The notes below the pieces were generated by a model, which searched no databases, was not told the DNA's origin, and worked only from the letters and a program-made list of their open reading frames with translations. A stretch of DNA of 64,000 nt from Rothia sp. (in: high G+C Gram-positive bacteria) (GTDB lineage: Bacteria; Actinomycetota; Actinomycetes; Actinomycetales; Micrococcaceae): NCBI RefSeq assembly GCF_030540545.1, contig NZ_JAUNVZ010000004.1, forward strand, positions 124,001 through 188,000. Reading direction: 5' to 3'. The position numbers and the translations under genes were made by a program. The stretch's first letter is position 1, and the number at the start of each line of letters is the position of its first letter. Of this stretch, positions 24,496 to 34,020 are shown one piece after another.

Positions 24496-27066
24496 TTAGC
24501 CGCGAGCCTTAGACTTCTTCGGGACAAAGCTCATCGAAGGAACCTCCAGCTCAGGATACATGCGCTTCTGCCAGCGGCGGTTACGATGAGCATTAATCTC
24601 AATCAGCACCGCACCCAGAACACCAGCAGCCACAGAAATACCCAGCAGCTGCGGGCTCAATGCCATGAACTGGTGATACTCCACCAGCACCGGCACCAGC
24701 AGAGCCGCAAAGAACACAGCCGTCAGCGCCGCATACAGAGCCAAACGAGCACCATTAAAAGGACGAGCAACAGCAGCCAAATTCCACATACCCATCATCA
24801 CCAAAGTAATGAAGCTAGCAGTCTGCAATTGACGCAACTCAGGAGCAGGAGAGAGCACATAGGTACCCAGAAGGTTCACCGTCAAGAGCATGAGCACCAC
24901 AATCACAGAATTCGGTACCGTATAGTTCAACACACGCTTCAAAAAGCCCGGAACATAACGACGAGAATTCGGCAGCAGAGTCAACGCAAAGGATGAAGCA
25001 CCAACAATCAAGAAATCAGCCGTAGAGTACTGACGCGGCAAGAAGGGGAAAGTCAGACCCACCAGGGAGAACACTACACCCAAAAGGATCGCGAAACCAG
25101 TCTTGGTCAAGAACAGATTCGAGACCATCTCAATATTCGTAATCACCTGACGGCCCTGCTCCAAAGCCGGAGGCAGAGAAGAGAACTTACCATCGGTCAG
25201 CACCAAACGAGACACAGCCTTCGTCGCCGGAGCAGCATTACCCATAGCAATACCCAGGTTCGCATGCTTAAGCGCCAGAGCATCATTAATACCGTCACCG
25301 GTCATCGCCACAATATGACCCTGCTCCTTGAGAGCCAGCACCATATTCTTCTTCTGCTCGGGAGAAACACGACCAAAAATATTATGGGTAGCGGCAGCCT
25401 GGGCCAGCTCCGGGCCATCCTGAGGCAGAGTAGAAGCATCCACCGCACCGGCAGAAACATCCATACCCGCAATCTCAGCGGCAGCACGCACCGTAAAGGG
25501 ATTATCGCCCGAGAAGACCTTCAAGGTCACGCCCTGACGGGTAAAGTACTCCACAATCTCCGGGGCGTCCGCACGCACATTCTCACGGAAAATAATGAAC
25601 AGCACCGGCTGCACACCCGCAGGAATCTGCTGAACAGGCTTATCCTCATCATCACGCACAATCGCCGGAGCATGAGCCAGAACCATAGTACGCAGACCCA
25701 AAGCCGCCAGCTGTGCCGCACGCTCACGCTCACCGGTCTTCTGATCCAGCAGAGCCTCAGGAGCACCCAGCAACCACGCACCGGTAGAGGGGAACTCCAC
25801 CGCACTAAAACGAAGAGCCGAAGAGAACGGCACAATACCGCTCGCCTCTTCAGCAGGCAGAGCCTCAAAACCACCGGTCAGAGCAGCAGCCGTAGGGTTC
25901 GCGTTCTCATCATGACCAAACCAAGACAGAGCATCCGCCCAACCGGCAGGCAAAGCAGACTTCCACGCAGCAGAGTCGGCAAGCTGATCCTCAGGAGCCA
26001 CCGACTGAACCGGAGTATCCAAAGGACGCACCGAATCAAAAATCACGCCACCCTCGGTCAGAGTACCGGTCTTATCAAAACACACGGTATCCACACGAGC
26101 CAGCACCTCAACCGCAGGCTGCTCCTGCACCAAAATCTTATGCTTACGACCCAGCGACACAGCAGCCGCAGCAAAAGCCAAAGTGGTCATCAGCGCCAGA
26201 CCCTGAGGGATCATCGAAGCCACCGAAGAAACCACCGCAATATTCACGCGCTCCCACAGATTCTGCTCAACCACGGTATCCCAACCGCCAGCAGCCTGAA
26301 TCTGACCCCACATCACAATGGGAATAATGACCGCCAGAGCGCAGGTAATCCAACGAACCACGCGGTTCAGAGCATCGCGCAGTTCCGACTGAATCGGAGC
26401 GAACTGACGAGCCTCATTAGAAATCTTCGACGCACGAGAATGCGCACCCACCGCCGAGAGCAGCACACGACCGGTACCACCCAGCACGCTGGATGCCGAA
26501 AGCACCATATCGCCCGGGCGCTTAGCAATAGCGTCGTTCTCACCGGTGAGCAGAGACTCATCCATCTCCAGGGAATCGCTGGTCAGCACCACAGCATCCG
26601 CAGGCACCTGATCGCCGCGCTTGAGCACCACAACATCGCCCTCAACCAGCTGCTCCATCGGAACCTGCTCAAGAGCACCATTACGCACCACACTTGCCGG
26701 CGAACGATCCAGCAGAGTAATACGATCTAGCTCGCGTTTAGCCTGAAGCTCCTGCACCAGACCAATAATCACATTGGCAATCACAGCACCCATAAAGAGC
26801 ATGTCCAGCCAACGCTGATAATAAACCACCACAGCACCGCACAAACCCAACACCAGGTTAAACACCGTAAAAAGATGAGTGCGGGCAATAGACCACACGG
26901 TACGCGAGGACTTATTATTCTGCGTATTTACCTTACCGGCAGCAATACGCTCCTGAACCTCAGCATCGGTCAAACCACGCTCAGCAAGCTGAGCACCACC
27001 GGAATGAGCCAACTCAGAATAATCAGGGACATAGCCGTCCGTGGCGGCCTCAACAGCCTTCGCCAT
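24496..27066 (-). CDS. P-type cation-transporting ATPase (CtpE-like)
   Basis: Ion pump of about 856 residues in the cytoplasmic membrane. The start is the ATG preceded by AAGGAGAG; the frame is open 32 codons upstream without a site. Signatures: TGEND in the actuator domain, phosphorylation motif DKTGTLT near residue 330 and hinge TGDGINDALALKHANLGIAMG near residue 585. About 10 hydrophobic segments are arranged as in P2/P3-like pumps. There are no N-terminal metal-binding CxxC or CPC motifs, which argues against copper or zinc. The order resembles mycobacterial CtpE (calcium uptake), but the ion is not proven. Monocistronic. Confidence 0.85.
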   Translation of the reverse strand: MAKAVEAATDGYVPDYSELAHSGGAQLAERGLTDAEVQERIAAGKVNTQNNKSSRTVWSIARTHLFTVFNLVLGLCGAVVVYYQRWLDMLFMGAVIANVIIGLVQELQAKRELDRITLLDRSPASVVRNGALEQVPMEQLVEGDVVVLKRGDQVPADAVVLTSDSLEMDESLLTGENDAIAKRPGDMVLSASSVLGGTGRVLLSAVGAHSRASKISNEARQFAPIQSELRDALNRVVRWITCALAVIIPIVMWGQIQAAGGWDTVVEQNLWERVNIAVVSSVASMIPQGLALMTTLAFAAAAVSLGRKHKILVQEQPAVEVLARVDTVCFDKTGTLTEGGVIFDSVRPLDTPVQSVAPEDQLADSAAWKSALPAGWADALSWFGHDENANPTAAALTGGFEALPAEEASGIVPFSSALRFSAVEFPSTGAWLLGAPEALLDQKTGERERAAQLAALGLRTMVLAHAPAIVRDDEDKPVQQIPAGVQPVLFIIFRENVRADAPEIVEYFTRQGVTLKVFSGDNPFTVRAAAEIAGMDVSAGAVDASTLPQDGPELAQAAATHNIFGRVSPEQKKNMVLALKEQGHIVAMTGDGINDALALKHANLGIAMGNAAPATKAVSRLVLTDGKFSSLPPALEQGRQVITNIEMVSNLFLTKTGFAILLGVVFSLVGLTFPFLPRQYSTADFLIVGASSFALTLLPNSRRYVPGFLKRVLNYTVPNSVIVVLMLLTVNLLGTYVLSPAPELRQLQTASFITLVMMGMWNLAAVARPFNGARLALYAALTAVFFAALLVPVLVEYHQFMALSPQLLGISVAAGVLGAVLIEINAHRNRRWQKRMYPELEVPSMSFVPKKSKARG

Positions 27067-27224
27067 AGGCGTGCTCTCCTTCAAGAATGAGTGGAAACGC
27101 GGATACAAAACCCACCCGCGCATAAAACAAAGATTCTTCCATTTTACCGGTCGCAAGCACACACACGCCGAAAAAGAAGAATAATCCAGCTAATACCCAG
27201 GAAACACCATAAAACACGTAGAAA

Positions 27225-27265
27225 AGCTGCGGAAGCGACCGGATATACCGGGCGCTCCCGCAGCT
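27225..27265 (-). terminator. Terminator of the haem uptake operon
   Basis: On the minus strand AGCTGCGGGAGCG pairs with CGCTTCCGCAGCT (one G-U), followed by TTTTC. Confidence 0.75.
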
Positions 27266-27292
27266 CAATAATATTCGTTGTGGGGCGGGGTT

Positions 27293-28066
27293 CTAACGCT
27301 TAGGCAAAATCAGCAAACGACCCGTCACAGGATGCTTTAGCACCTCAATCGGATGACGATACACCTCAGACAGCAGCTCAGATGAGCAAACCTCCTCGGG
27401 AGTACCCATCGCCACAATCTCACCCCGGCGCAGCAGCACAATACGATTAGAATAAGCGGCAGCAACATCCAAATCATGCAGCACCGCCAACACACCGCGC
27501 CCTTCGGCAGCCAGCGCACGGCTGGTCACCAAAGTCTGCTCCTGATGCGTAATATCCAGAGCAGCCGTGGGCTCATCCAATAGGACCAGCGGAGTCTGCT
27601 GAGCAAAGACACGCGAAAGATGCGCTCGCCCGCTCTCACCACCGGAAAGAGTCGTAATATCGCGATCAGCCATATGAGTCACCTCAGTGCGCTGCATAGA
27701 CTCAGCAATAATACGCTCATCTTCCTCGGCGCTACCGGTACCGCGCCACGGGGTGCGACCCATAGCAACCACCTCACGCACCGTATAGGAAAACGCAACC
27801 TGCATCTTCTGCAAGAGCACGGCACGCTCACGAGCCAAAGCCAGCGGCTTATAACTCGACAGGGGAGAACCAGCCAACTCAACACTGCCCGAAGCGGGCT
27901 TCACATCGCCGGAAATAACCGAAAGCAGAGTGGACTTGCCCGCGCCATTTGGGCCAATCAGAGAAACAACCTCGCCCGGGAAAACATCAAAAGAAATGTC
28001 ATTGAGAATACGACGACCCTCAATATCCAAAGAAATATTACGGGCACTGAGCAAAGGAGAAGACAT
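27293..28066 (-). CDS. hmuV: Haem ABC transporter ATP-binding protein
   Basis: ATPase of the haem importer, 257 residues. Walker A GPNGAGKST near residue 38, Q-loop LLQKMQVAFSY, signature LSGGESGRAHLSRV, Walker B LVLLDEP, H-loop AVLHDLD. The length and sequence match the HmuV/FepC type. Its ATG overlaps the stop of the permease gene (TAATG), so the two are translationally coupled. It is the last gene of the hmuT-hmuU-hmuV operon. Confidence 0.9.
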   Translation of the reverse strand: MSSPLLSARNISLDIEGRRILNDISFDVFPGEVVSLIGPNGAGKSTLLSVISGDVKPASGSVELAGSPLSSYKPLALARERAVLLQKMQVAFSYTVREVVAMGRTPWRGTGSAEEDERIIAESMQRTEVTHMADRDITTLSGGESGRAHLSRVFAQQTPLVLLDEPTAALDITHQEQTLVTSRALAAEGRGVLAVLHDLDVAAAYSNRIVLLRRGEIVAMGTPEEVCSSELLSEVYRHPIEVLKHPVTGRLLILPKR

Positions 28067-29142
28067 TAGAGACCACCCTTACCCATCGAACGACGCAGCA
28101 AGAAGAAGAACGTCGGGCCACCCACCAGCGCCGTAAAAATACCAATTGGCAAATCAGCAAAAGGCACCAGAGTACGCGCCGCCAAATCAGAAGCCGCAAT
28201 CAACAGCGCACCACCCAAAGCCGACGCCGGTAGCAGAGCCTTATTCGACGGACCCAAGAGCAAACGCAGCACATGCGGAACAATCAAACCCACAAAAGCA
28301 ATAATGCCCGCATACGCCACCGCAGCACCGGTCAACAAAGCCGTCGCCGCAATAGAAATCAGGCGCAGGCGCTCAACATTCACACCCGAATGCTGCGCCG
28401 CGCGCTCACCCAGAGCCAAAAGATCCAGCTTAGACGCCAGCACAAAGCACACCACCAAACTAAGCAGAATCACCGGCCACACGCTGGAAACACCGCGCCA
28501 GGTCGCACCATTGAGCGAACCCATCTGCCAAAACACAATCTGATCGCGGCTGGTCGAATCAGCCAAGAACATCAAAAAAGCAATAGCAGCATTCGCCACG
28601 GCGGTGACCGCAATACCGGTCAGAATCATAGACAGGACCTTCGCCTTACCCGAAGAACGAGAGAGAGTGTACACCAGGGCAGTGGCCGCCAGCGCGCCCA
28701 CAAAAGCAAAAGCCGGAACAGTGAAAATACCCAAGAACTGAAAACCCAGCACAATGGCAACACAAGCACCCACAGCAGCGCCCGAGGACACACCAATCAC
28801 GCCCGGCTCAGCCAAAGGATTACCGAACACCGATTGCATCACGGCGCCCGAAACACCCAGAGCGGCACCCACCAGCAGACCCAGCAGCACACGCGGGAAA
28901 CGAATATTCCACAGGGTATTATCCGCCAGAGTCAGTGTCGGGTTTGCCGGCGCCCACCCCAGCTTACGGCCAATAGAACCAATGACCTCATGCACGGGGA
29001 TATAGTACTGACCCAAACCGGCAGAGACTACCGTAATAACCACCAGGCTAACAACCAGCACCGTAAAGGTCGCGGTAATGCGCGCCCGGCGCATTGCCGC
29101 ATAATTCGATGCGGGCTGCGCGGAAGAAACAGAGTGACTCAC
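28066..29142 (-). CDS. hmuU: Haem ABC transporter permease, FecCD family
   Basis: Membrane subunit of the haem importer, 358 residues with about nine or ten hydrophobic segments. Family signatures include NPLAEPGVIGVSSGAAVGA (near residue 110) and GLIVPHVLRLLLGPSNKALLPASALGGALLIAASDLAAR (about 265-305), which contains the cytoplasmic ATPase-contact helix. The N-terminus is unusually Ser/Ala-rich. It begins 6 bases after the binding-protein gene and overlaps hmuV by one base. Haem rather than siderophore specificity is inferred from the adjacent HtaA protein and haem oxygenase. Confidence 0.9.
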   Translation of the reverse strand: MSHSVSSAQPASNYAAMRRARITATFTVLVVSLVVITVVSAGLGQYYIPVHEVIGSIGRKLGWAPANPTLTLADNTLWNIRFPRVLLGLLVGAALGVSGAVMQSVFGNPLAEPGVIGVSSGAAVGACVAIVLGFQFLGIFTVPAFAFVGALAATALVYTLSRSSGKAKVLSMILTGIAVTAVANAAIAFLMFLADSTSRDQIVFWQMGSLNGATWRGVSSVWPVILLSLVVCFVLASKLDLLALGERAAQHSGVNVERLRLISIAATALLTGAAVAYAGIIAFVGLIVPHVLRLLLGPSNKALLPASALGGALLIAASDLAARTLVPFADLPIGIFTALVGGPTFFFLLRRSMGKGGL

Positions 29143-29148
29143 CGGCGC

Positions 29149-30294
29149 CTACTTTGCGTAAATAGCACGCGCCAGCTGCAGCAGCACAGCGGGAGTATTC
29201 GGGCCGTAGGAAAGAATCTGGCCGTCAGCCATATCCACCACGCGGCGGTTCTTACCTGCATTGGTTTCCATAACACCCGGGCGAGCCAAGAAGCCATCCA
29301 GGTTACCGGTAGACTTCACACCATTAGTCATGGTCAGGATCATATCCGGGTTCACCTTCACCAAGGACTCGCTATTGGCAGGCAGAAGCTCCTTCGCGCC
29401 ACCGCGAGAGGCAACATCCACACCCTGCAGAGCATCAATCAGATCGTCAGCACCCGAGCCGTCACCCAGGATAAAGAACACGCCACCATTACCGCGAACA
29501 TAGAGGAAGACCATCTTAATCTTGCCCTCTTCATCCTTGGGGGCAACTTCCTTAATGGCATCCATAGCCTGCTGCAATTCACGCTCCACGCGGGTAGCAA
29601 CCTGCTCGCCAGCCTCATCCACGCCCAGGGTGTGGGCAACAGCCTTCAGCTGAGGAATGATGCTCTGCATGCTGCGTTCCTTATCCAGCACCACCACGGT
29701 AATACCGGCGCTACGCAGCTGCTCCACAATCTCCTGAGGACCATTGGACTCATCGTAGAGCACCAGATCGGGGTTGGTTGAAAGCACAGCCTCAGCATTG
29801 AGATCGTGACCGTTCTGGGTCACCAGAGGCAGCTTCTGCAGGCTCGGCTCGGTATTAGCAATCACGCGGCCAACCAGACGATCACCCAAACCCAGAGCAA
29901 TTACTTCCTGAGCAATGGTGCCGTACATATCCAGCGCCAGAATACGATCAGCGGACTTAATGGTCACCTCGGTACCCTGATGATCGGTCAGAGTCACCGG
30001 GAACTTCGGGGTGGGCTTATCCACCATGGGCTGGATCTCGGGGGCATTTTCAGCGGTGGAGGGACCGGTAATAGACTTCGGGTTATCCACCGTAGAACCC
30101 TTGAGCTGAGAAATCAGGGAATCCAGACGGGACTGGCTCTCCTGCTCATTAACCACCTGCTGAGTAGCAGCATTGCCACCGCTTGCATTCTGAGTACCCA
30201 CGCCGCAGCCGGTCAGAACCAGCATAAGCAGGGCGGTCAGCAGCGCCAGGGCGCTCTTAATAAAAGAACGGGGAGCAGAGGAAGAATTCGCCAC
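29149..30294 (-). CDS. hmuT: Haem-binding lipoprotein of the ABC importer
   Basis: Surface-anchored receptor of the haem importer, about 381 residues. The start is GTG at 30294 with AGAAAGG; upstream codons are not coding. The lipoprotein signal ends LMLVLTGCG (Cys near residue 29). A variable linker of about 80 residues is followed by a TroA/BtuF-type fold with the opening VTIKSADRILALDMYGT and the later NPDLVLYDESNG. Tyr in MYGT and Tyr or His in the second lobe are candidate haem ligands. It is the first gene of the operon, directly downstream of the HtaA-type surface protein. Confidence 0.88.
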   Translation of the reverse strand: MANSSSAPRSFIKSALALLTALLMLVLTGCGVGTQNASGGNAATQQVVNEQESQSRLDSLISQLKGSTVDNPKSITGPSTAENAPEIQPMVDKPTPKFPVTLTDHQGTEVTIKSADRILALDMYGTIAQEVIALGLGDRLVGRVIANTEPSLQKLPLVTQNGHDLNAEAVLSTNPDLVLYDESNGPQEIVEQLRSAGITVVVLDKERSMQSIIPQLKAVAHTLGVDEAGEQVATRVERELQQAMDAIKEVAPKDEEGKIKMVFLYVRGNGGVFFILGDGSGADDLIDALQGVDVASRGGAKELLPANSESLVKVNPDMILTMTNGVKSTGNLDGFLARPGVMETNAGKNRRVVDMADGQILSYGPNTPAVLLQLARAIYAK

Positions 30295-30403
30295 GTTACG
30301 GCCTTTCTGCGATATGTCTCTGTGAAGTGAGGAAAGGGGGTTAGAACCCCACCCGCCAAGCCGAGTACACACCCGGATGCACGGGGCATTAAAGGAAGAG
30401 AAG

Positions 30404-30445
30404 AACGGGGCGCGCCAGCGGGAAAAACCCGTGCCGCGCCCCGTT
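30404..30445 (-). terminator. Terminator after the HtaA-type gene
   Basis: AACGGGGCGCG / CGCGCCCCGTT with an inner GCGGG/CCCGT hairpin. Confidence 0.7.
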
Positions 30446-30500
30446 TATTGAGCTACTCGCCCTCCGCTATGCTCGAGGACCGGAAGGCGAGGATAGCGTC

Positions 30501-32840
30501 TTAGGCCTGGCGGCGACGCGAGTACACCAGAATACCCGCACCGGCTGCCAGAGCAGCCAGACCAACGCCAGCGCCGGTTGCTACACCGTTTGCGCCGGTG
30601 GAAGCCAGCTTCTTACCGGTTGCAGGATCGCAACCCTCACCCTCGTAGACGGTCTCGGTGACAGTCTTGGTAGCCGAGGAGGAAGACACCGAAGCGCTCA
30701 GGCTCAGCGGATCCATATCCTTACCGGGCTCGTAGAAATCAGCCATAGCCTTGGAACCGGTCTCGGAAATGTTCACCGCAGCGCCGCTCAGGCTCAGGGT
30801 GCCATTGGAGAGCTGAACACCGGAGGTGTCAACGGTGGCGAAAGCAACCTCGCCGTAATTGACGGGCTTGCCGTCCATGCTATTGGACTTCACGGTCAGG
30901 TACAGGGTACCGGTGGAACCGTTAATCTCCAGGCGGGGGTTGGAGAGGGTGGTGTCCAGAACACCGTTGTGGCCGGTGAAGTGAACGGTACCGGAGAAGG
31001 AGATGGAACCCTTGCCGTTTGCGTAGGTACCGGTGCCATTGGACCAGTTGAACGCGTTATCGGAGTAGGTTACACCGTTCAGCTCCCAGGAGCCCTTTGC
31101 CAGGCCGCGGATGTAGGAACGGAAGGAAGAACGAACGCCCCAACCCAGGGTTGCTGCGGTGACCTTACCATCGGATGCACCGGTGGAAACCTCGCGGGTG
31201 CGGGTCACGGGCACGCACACAGCGGTTGCCGGGTTCTTGGACACCGAGGTGCTCTGAGAAGAAGTGGAAGAGTTCGAACCGTTATTACCGGTCTTCTCGG
31301 AAGGAGCAGCCTTATCGGAAGACTTCTGGTCATCCTTCTTCGGGGTGTCCGGAGTGGAAGGAGTCTGATCCTTGACATCGGTCTTGACCTGCTCCTTGGC
31401 GGTAGCGCTCAGCTTCAGGCCCAGGTTCAGGGGAGCCATGACCAGATCACCCTTGTCGCTGTACTGACCTGCGAACAGAGCCTTATCGCCCTCCGCAGTC
31501 AGGGTCACGGTAGCGCCGTTCAGGGACAGACCGGTTGCAGAGATGGACAGAGTGCTCAGATCCACGGTTGCAATGGTCAGATCCTTGTACTCGTACAGGG
31601 TTGCATCGTGCAGCATCTTGGACTTGGCGTCAGCCACCAGGTAGCCCTTGCCGCCCTTGAGAACCAGACGGATATTGGTCAGAGTGGTGTCCAGCTCGAA
31701 GGTGCCGGGGTTCTTGGCATCCTCGTGACCCCACATCTTGACGGTGTTGGAGAAGTACACGGTACCGGTCTTGGACTCAACATCAATAGCACCACCGGAT
31801 GCGGTCAGCGCAATGGGAGCGTCCACAGTTGCGTTGTAGCCGGCAACAATGGTGCCGTCCACCGAGACATTGCCCTTGGTAATGGGCATGTGCAGGTACT
31901 TAATGTAGGAATCGCGGATACCCCACTGCAGGGAACCGGACTCGACCTTGTTGCCGGTAGCAACGGGAGCCTGGGTGGTCGCAGAAGCGCTGGGGGAGGG
32001 AGCCGCAGTGGTAGCCGACGGAGTGGGCTTGGGAGCCTCGGTGGTCGGTGCCACGGTGGGCTTGGGAGCCTCGGTAGTGGGAGCCACGGTGGGTACGGGG
32101 CTCGGCGCCTCGGTGGTCGGAGCTACAGTCGGTTCCGGAGTGGGCACAACCGGGACGGTGGGCTCGGGAGTCGGAGCTGCGCTGAGCTTACCGGAGTACT
32201 CGAAGCCATCCAGGGGGTCGCCAGCCTTGTAGAAGCCGCCGAAGACCGGAGAGGATTCCTCGGTGACAGAAACATTCGGGGTAGCCGCATCGGAGGAGAC
32301 CTTAATAGCAAAGCTATCGCCATTGTTAACCACGGAAGCACCGGACACCTTAGCCAGCTTCATATCGTTCACGTGAGTAATCGGCTCAGGCTTGGAGGTA
32401 GACACAAGTGGGCGGTAATCAACATCAACAATGATGAAGCCGTTACCATCGGAGTCAACGGTCACGCGGGTGTTGGAGAAGGTGGTCTCCAGCACGCCGT
32501 GGTGGCCCTCCACCTTGTAGGAACCTTCCAGGGTCACGGTGTAGCGACCGTTTTCGAAGGTGCCGTTGCCCTTGTTCATCAGGAACTTGCCGCCGGAGTA
32601 CAGGATATTACCGGTGGTGGTGATCTTACCGCCGGCAATGGGGCCGGTCAGGTACTTGGTGAAGGAACTGCGCAGGCCCCAGGACAGCGCACCGTCGGTG
32701 ATGGGCTGAGCGTCGGAAGCCTGGGTGCTGACTGCTGCCGGTGCATCTACAGCGATAGCCGGAGCGAGAGCAACACCGCTAAAGGTCAGCGCTGCGCTGG
32801 CCAGCAGGGCGCAGGAGCGCTTGGTGAAAGAGCTAGACAT
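30501..32840 (-). CDS. Cell-surface haem-binding protein with three HtaA domains, LAXTG sortase signal
   Basis: 779 residues. A signal peptide covers about 1-30 (LLASAALTFSGVALAPAIA). Three HtaA-type domains follow: about 46-215, 300-470 and 555-720. Each opens with LSWGLRSSFTKYL-like motifs and holds a conserved GHxGVLxTT or related His site. They are joined by a Pro/Thr linker with repeated APTTEAP units and a Ser/Lys-rich linker. The C-terminus has LASTG, a membrane segment and RRRQA. LAXTG is the signal recognised by class E sortases, so the protein is probably wall-linked. In Corynebacterium, HtaA proteins take haem from host haemoproteins and hand it to HmuT; the adjacent hmuTUV supports the same role here. 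Confidence 0.88.
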   Translation of the reverse strand: MSSSFTKRSCALLASAALTFSGVALAPAIAVDAPAAVSTQASDAQPITDGALSWGLRSSFTKYLTGPIAGGKITTTGNILYSGGKFLMNKGNGTFENGRYTVTLEGSYKVEGHHGVLETTFSNTRVTVDSDGNGFIIVDVDYRPLVSTSKPEPITHVNDMKLAKVSGASVVNNGDSFAIKVSSDAATPNVSVTEESSPVFGGFYKAGDPLDGFEYSGKLSAAPTPEPTVPVVPTPEPTVAPTTEAPSPVPTVAPTTEAPKPTVAPTTEAPKPTPSATTAAPSPSASATTQAPVATGNKVESGSLQWGIRDSYIKYLHMPITKGNVSVDGTIVAGYNATVDAPIALTASGGAIDVESKTGTVYFSNTVKMWGHEDAKNPGTFELDTTLTNIRLVLKGGKGYLVADAKSKMLHDATLYEYKDLTIATVDLSTLSISATGLSLNGATVTLTAEGDKALFAGQYSDKGDLVMAPLNLGLKLSATAKEQVKTDVKDQTPSTPDTPKKDDQKSSDKAAPSEKTGNNGSNSSTSSQSTSVSKNPATAVCVPVTRTREVSTGASDGKVTAATLGWGVRSSFRSYIRGLAKGSWELNGVTYSDNAFNWSNGTGTYANGKGSISFSGTVHFTGHNGVLDTTLSNPRLEINGSTGTLYLTVKSNSMDGKPVNYGEVAFATVDTSGVQLSNGTLSLSGAAVNISETGSKAMADFYEPGKDMDPLSLSASVSSSSATKTVTETVYEGEGCDPATGKKLASTGANGVATGAGVGLAALAAGAGILVYSRRRQA

Positions 32841-32990
32841 AGCCTCTCCTCATTCTCGTGATGTGTATCGGTCTCTTAAGTCTAGACCTAATACGGTACG
32901 AATGTGTACTGTAATAGGTAGACGGTTTACGGGTCTGAGGATAACCTTATCAAAATTTTTTGAAAAAGTGTTGCCAAATCTCAAATTTAG
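32841..32990. promoter_or_regulatory. Divergent haem-gene control region, left half
   Basis: Contains GATAA-CC-TTATC (about 32940-32951) and TACGGTAC / GTACTGTA (about 32892-32913, one mismatch). Either could be a regulatory site for the HtaA-type gene. They only loosely resemble a DtxR/IdeR box. Confidence 0.3.
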
Positions 32991-32999
32991 TGACATGAT
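32971..32999 (+). promoter_or_regulatory. Promoter of the haem oxygenase gene
   Basis: TTGCCA (32971-32976), 17 bases, CATGAT (32994-32999). The -10 lies inside the palindrome at 32991-33003. Confidence 0.45.
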
Positions 33000-33032
33000 G
33001 TCATTAACAACTTGGTGACAGGCTGTCACCAA
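32991..33032. promoter_or_regulatory. Two related palindromes upstream of haem oxygenase
   Basis: TGACAT-G-ATGTCA (32991-33003) and a perfect 21-bp palindrome (33012-33032) with core GGTGACAG-G-CTGTCACC. Their centres are 25 bases apart. The repeated TGACA/TGTCA half-sites next to the promoter make a repressor or haem/iron-responsive regulator site likely; the regulator is unknown. Confidence 0.65.
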
Positions 33033-33085
33033 AATATTTGCTCAAGGATTCACCCACGAATCACTCAACCTTCAAGGAGTACACC

Positions 33086-33742
33086 GTGACTATCGCCCCC
33101 GAAGCCCCCGCCGAAGAGCGCTTCTCCGCACAGCTGAAGGCTGGCACCAAGCAGGTACACGACAACGCCGAGCACTCCACCTTCATGGAAGACCTCATGG
33201 GCGGCAAGCTGAACACCGCAGCATACCTGCGCCTGATCAACCAGTATGTCTACATCTACGAGGCACTGGAAGGATTGACTGCAAAGTTCTGCGCCGAAGA
33301 CAATGAGATCACCCGCCCCTTCACCATTGAAGGCCTGGATCGCGGCGCAGCTATCCGCTCCGATATTAAAGCCCTAGGTCAGGAAGAAATCGACCCGATC
33401 CTGCCCTCCACTCAGGCATATGTAGACGCCATCCTCGCCACCGAAAACGCACCCGAGCGCTACCTGGCACACCACTACCTGCGCTACCTGGGCGACCTCT
33501 CGGGCGGTCAGGCAGTGGCAGCCCTGGTGGCACGTCACTACGGCATTGAAAAGGATGCGCTGAGCATGTACCGCTTCCCCGAGCTGCCCAAGCCCAAGAT
33601 CTTCAAGGATGGCTACCGCGAACTGCTCGATAACGCCCCCCTGAGCGCGGAGCAGCGCCAGGCACTGGTTGCTGAGGCAATCGAAGGCTTCCGCCTGAAC
33701 GCCGCACTCTTTGCCGAACTGGGTCGCGAAACCGCCGCCTAA
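33086..33742 (+). CDS. hmuO: Haem oxygenase
   Basis: Cytosolic enzyme that opens haem to biliverdin, CO and free iron; 218 residues, the usual size. The GTG at 33086 follows AAGGAG. The proximal haem ligand His lies in KQVHDNAEHSTF near residue 25. The distal helix glycines are in LGDLSGGQ near residue 135. Further family blocks are HHYLRYLGDL and RFPELPKPKIFKDGYRELLD. It diverges from the HtaA-type gene and completes the haem pathway: capture, import (HmuTUV) and iron release. Confidence 0.95.
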   Translation: MTIAPEAPAEERFSAQLKAGTKQVHDNAEHSTFMEDLMGGKLNTAAYLRLINQYVYIYEALEGLTAKFCAEDNEITRPFTIEGLDRGAAIRSDIKALGQEEIDPILPSTQAYVDAILATENAPERYLAHHYLRYLGDLSGGQAVAALVARHYGIEKDALSMYRFPELPKPKIFKDGYRELLDNAPLSAEQRQALVAEAIEGFRLNAALFAELGRETAA

Positions 33743-33803
33743 AGCCTCGATAGTGGGAGCAAAGCCCATTTCAGGGCGCGCACTATAGAAGAGAAGTATG
33801 ACT

Positions 33804-33839
33804 TAAGGGGTGACTTTCTATGAGGAAAGTCACCCCTTA
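33804..33839 (+). terminator. Terminator after haem oxygenase
   Basis: TAAGGGGTGACTTTC / GAAAGTCACCCCTTA, a perfect 15-bp stem. Confidence 0.75.
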
Positions 33840-33950
33840 GGCGTGTCTGTAGAAGCTAAATAACCAAAATATTACAAAAATAGTGAAGCTGTACCCCGAG
33901 ATAAATACCACAATAAAGCGTAGAGAACGGCACACAAGAGCATAGAAAAA

Positions 33951-33987
33951 CGGCGGGCGGTGCGTCATCTAGACACACCGCCCGCCG
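33951..33987 (-). terminator. Terminator of the purSQL operon
   Basis: CGGCGGGCGGTG / CACCGCCCGCCG followed on the minus strand by TTTTT. Confidence 0.85.
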
Positions 33988-34020
33988 CTATACCTCTACA
34001 GGTCAGCTATCTGAAAGAGA

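Noticed and set aside
30969-32861. 630-codon glycine-rich frame antisense to the HtaA-type gene
   Set aside because: The Gly/Ser richness only reflects the Pro/Thr linker on the other strand.
32936-32953. DtxR/IdeR iron box between the haem genes
   Set aside because: GATAA-CC-TTATC matches the 19-bp consensus too poorly to call by eye.
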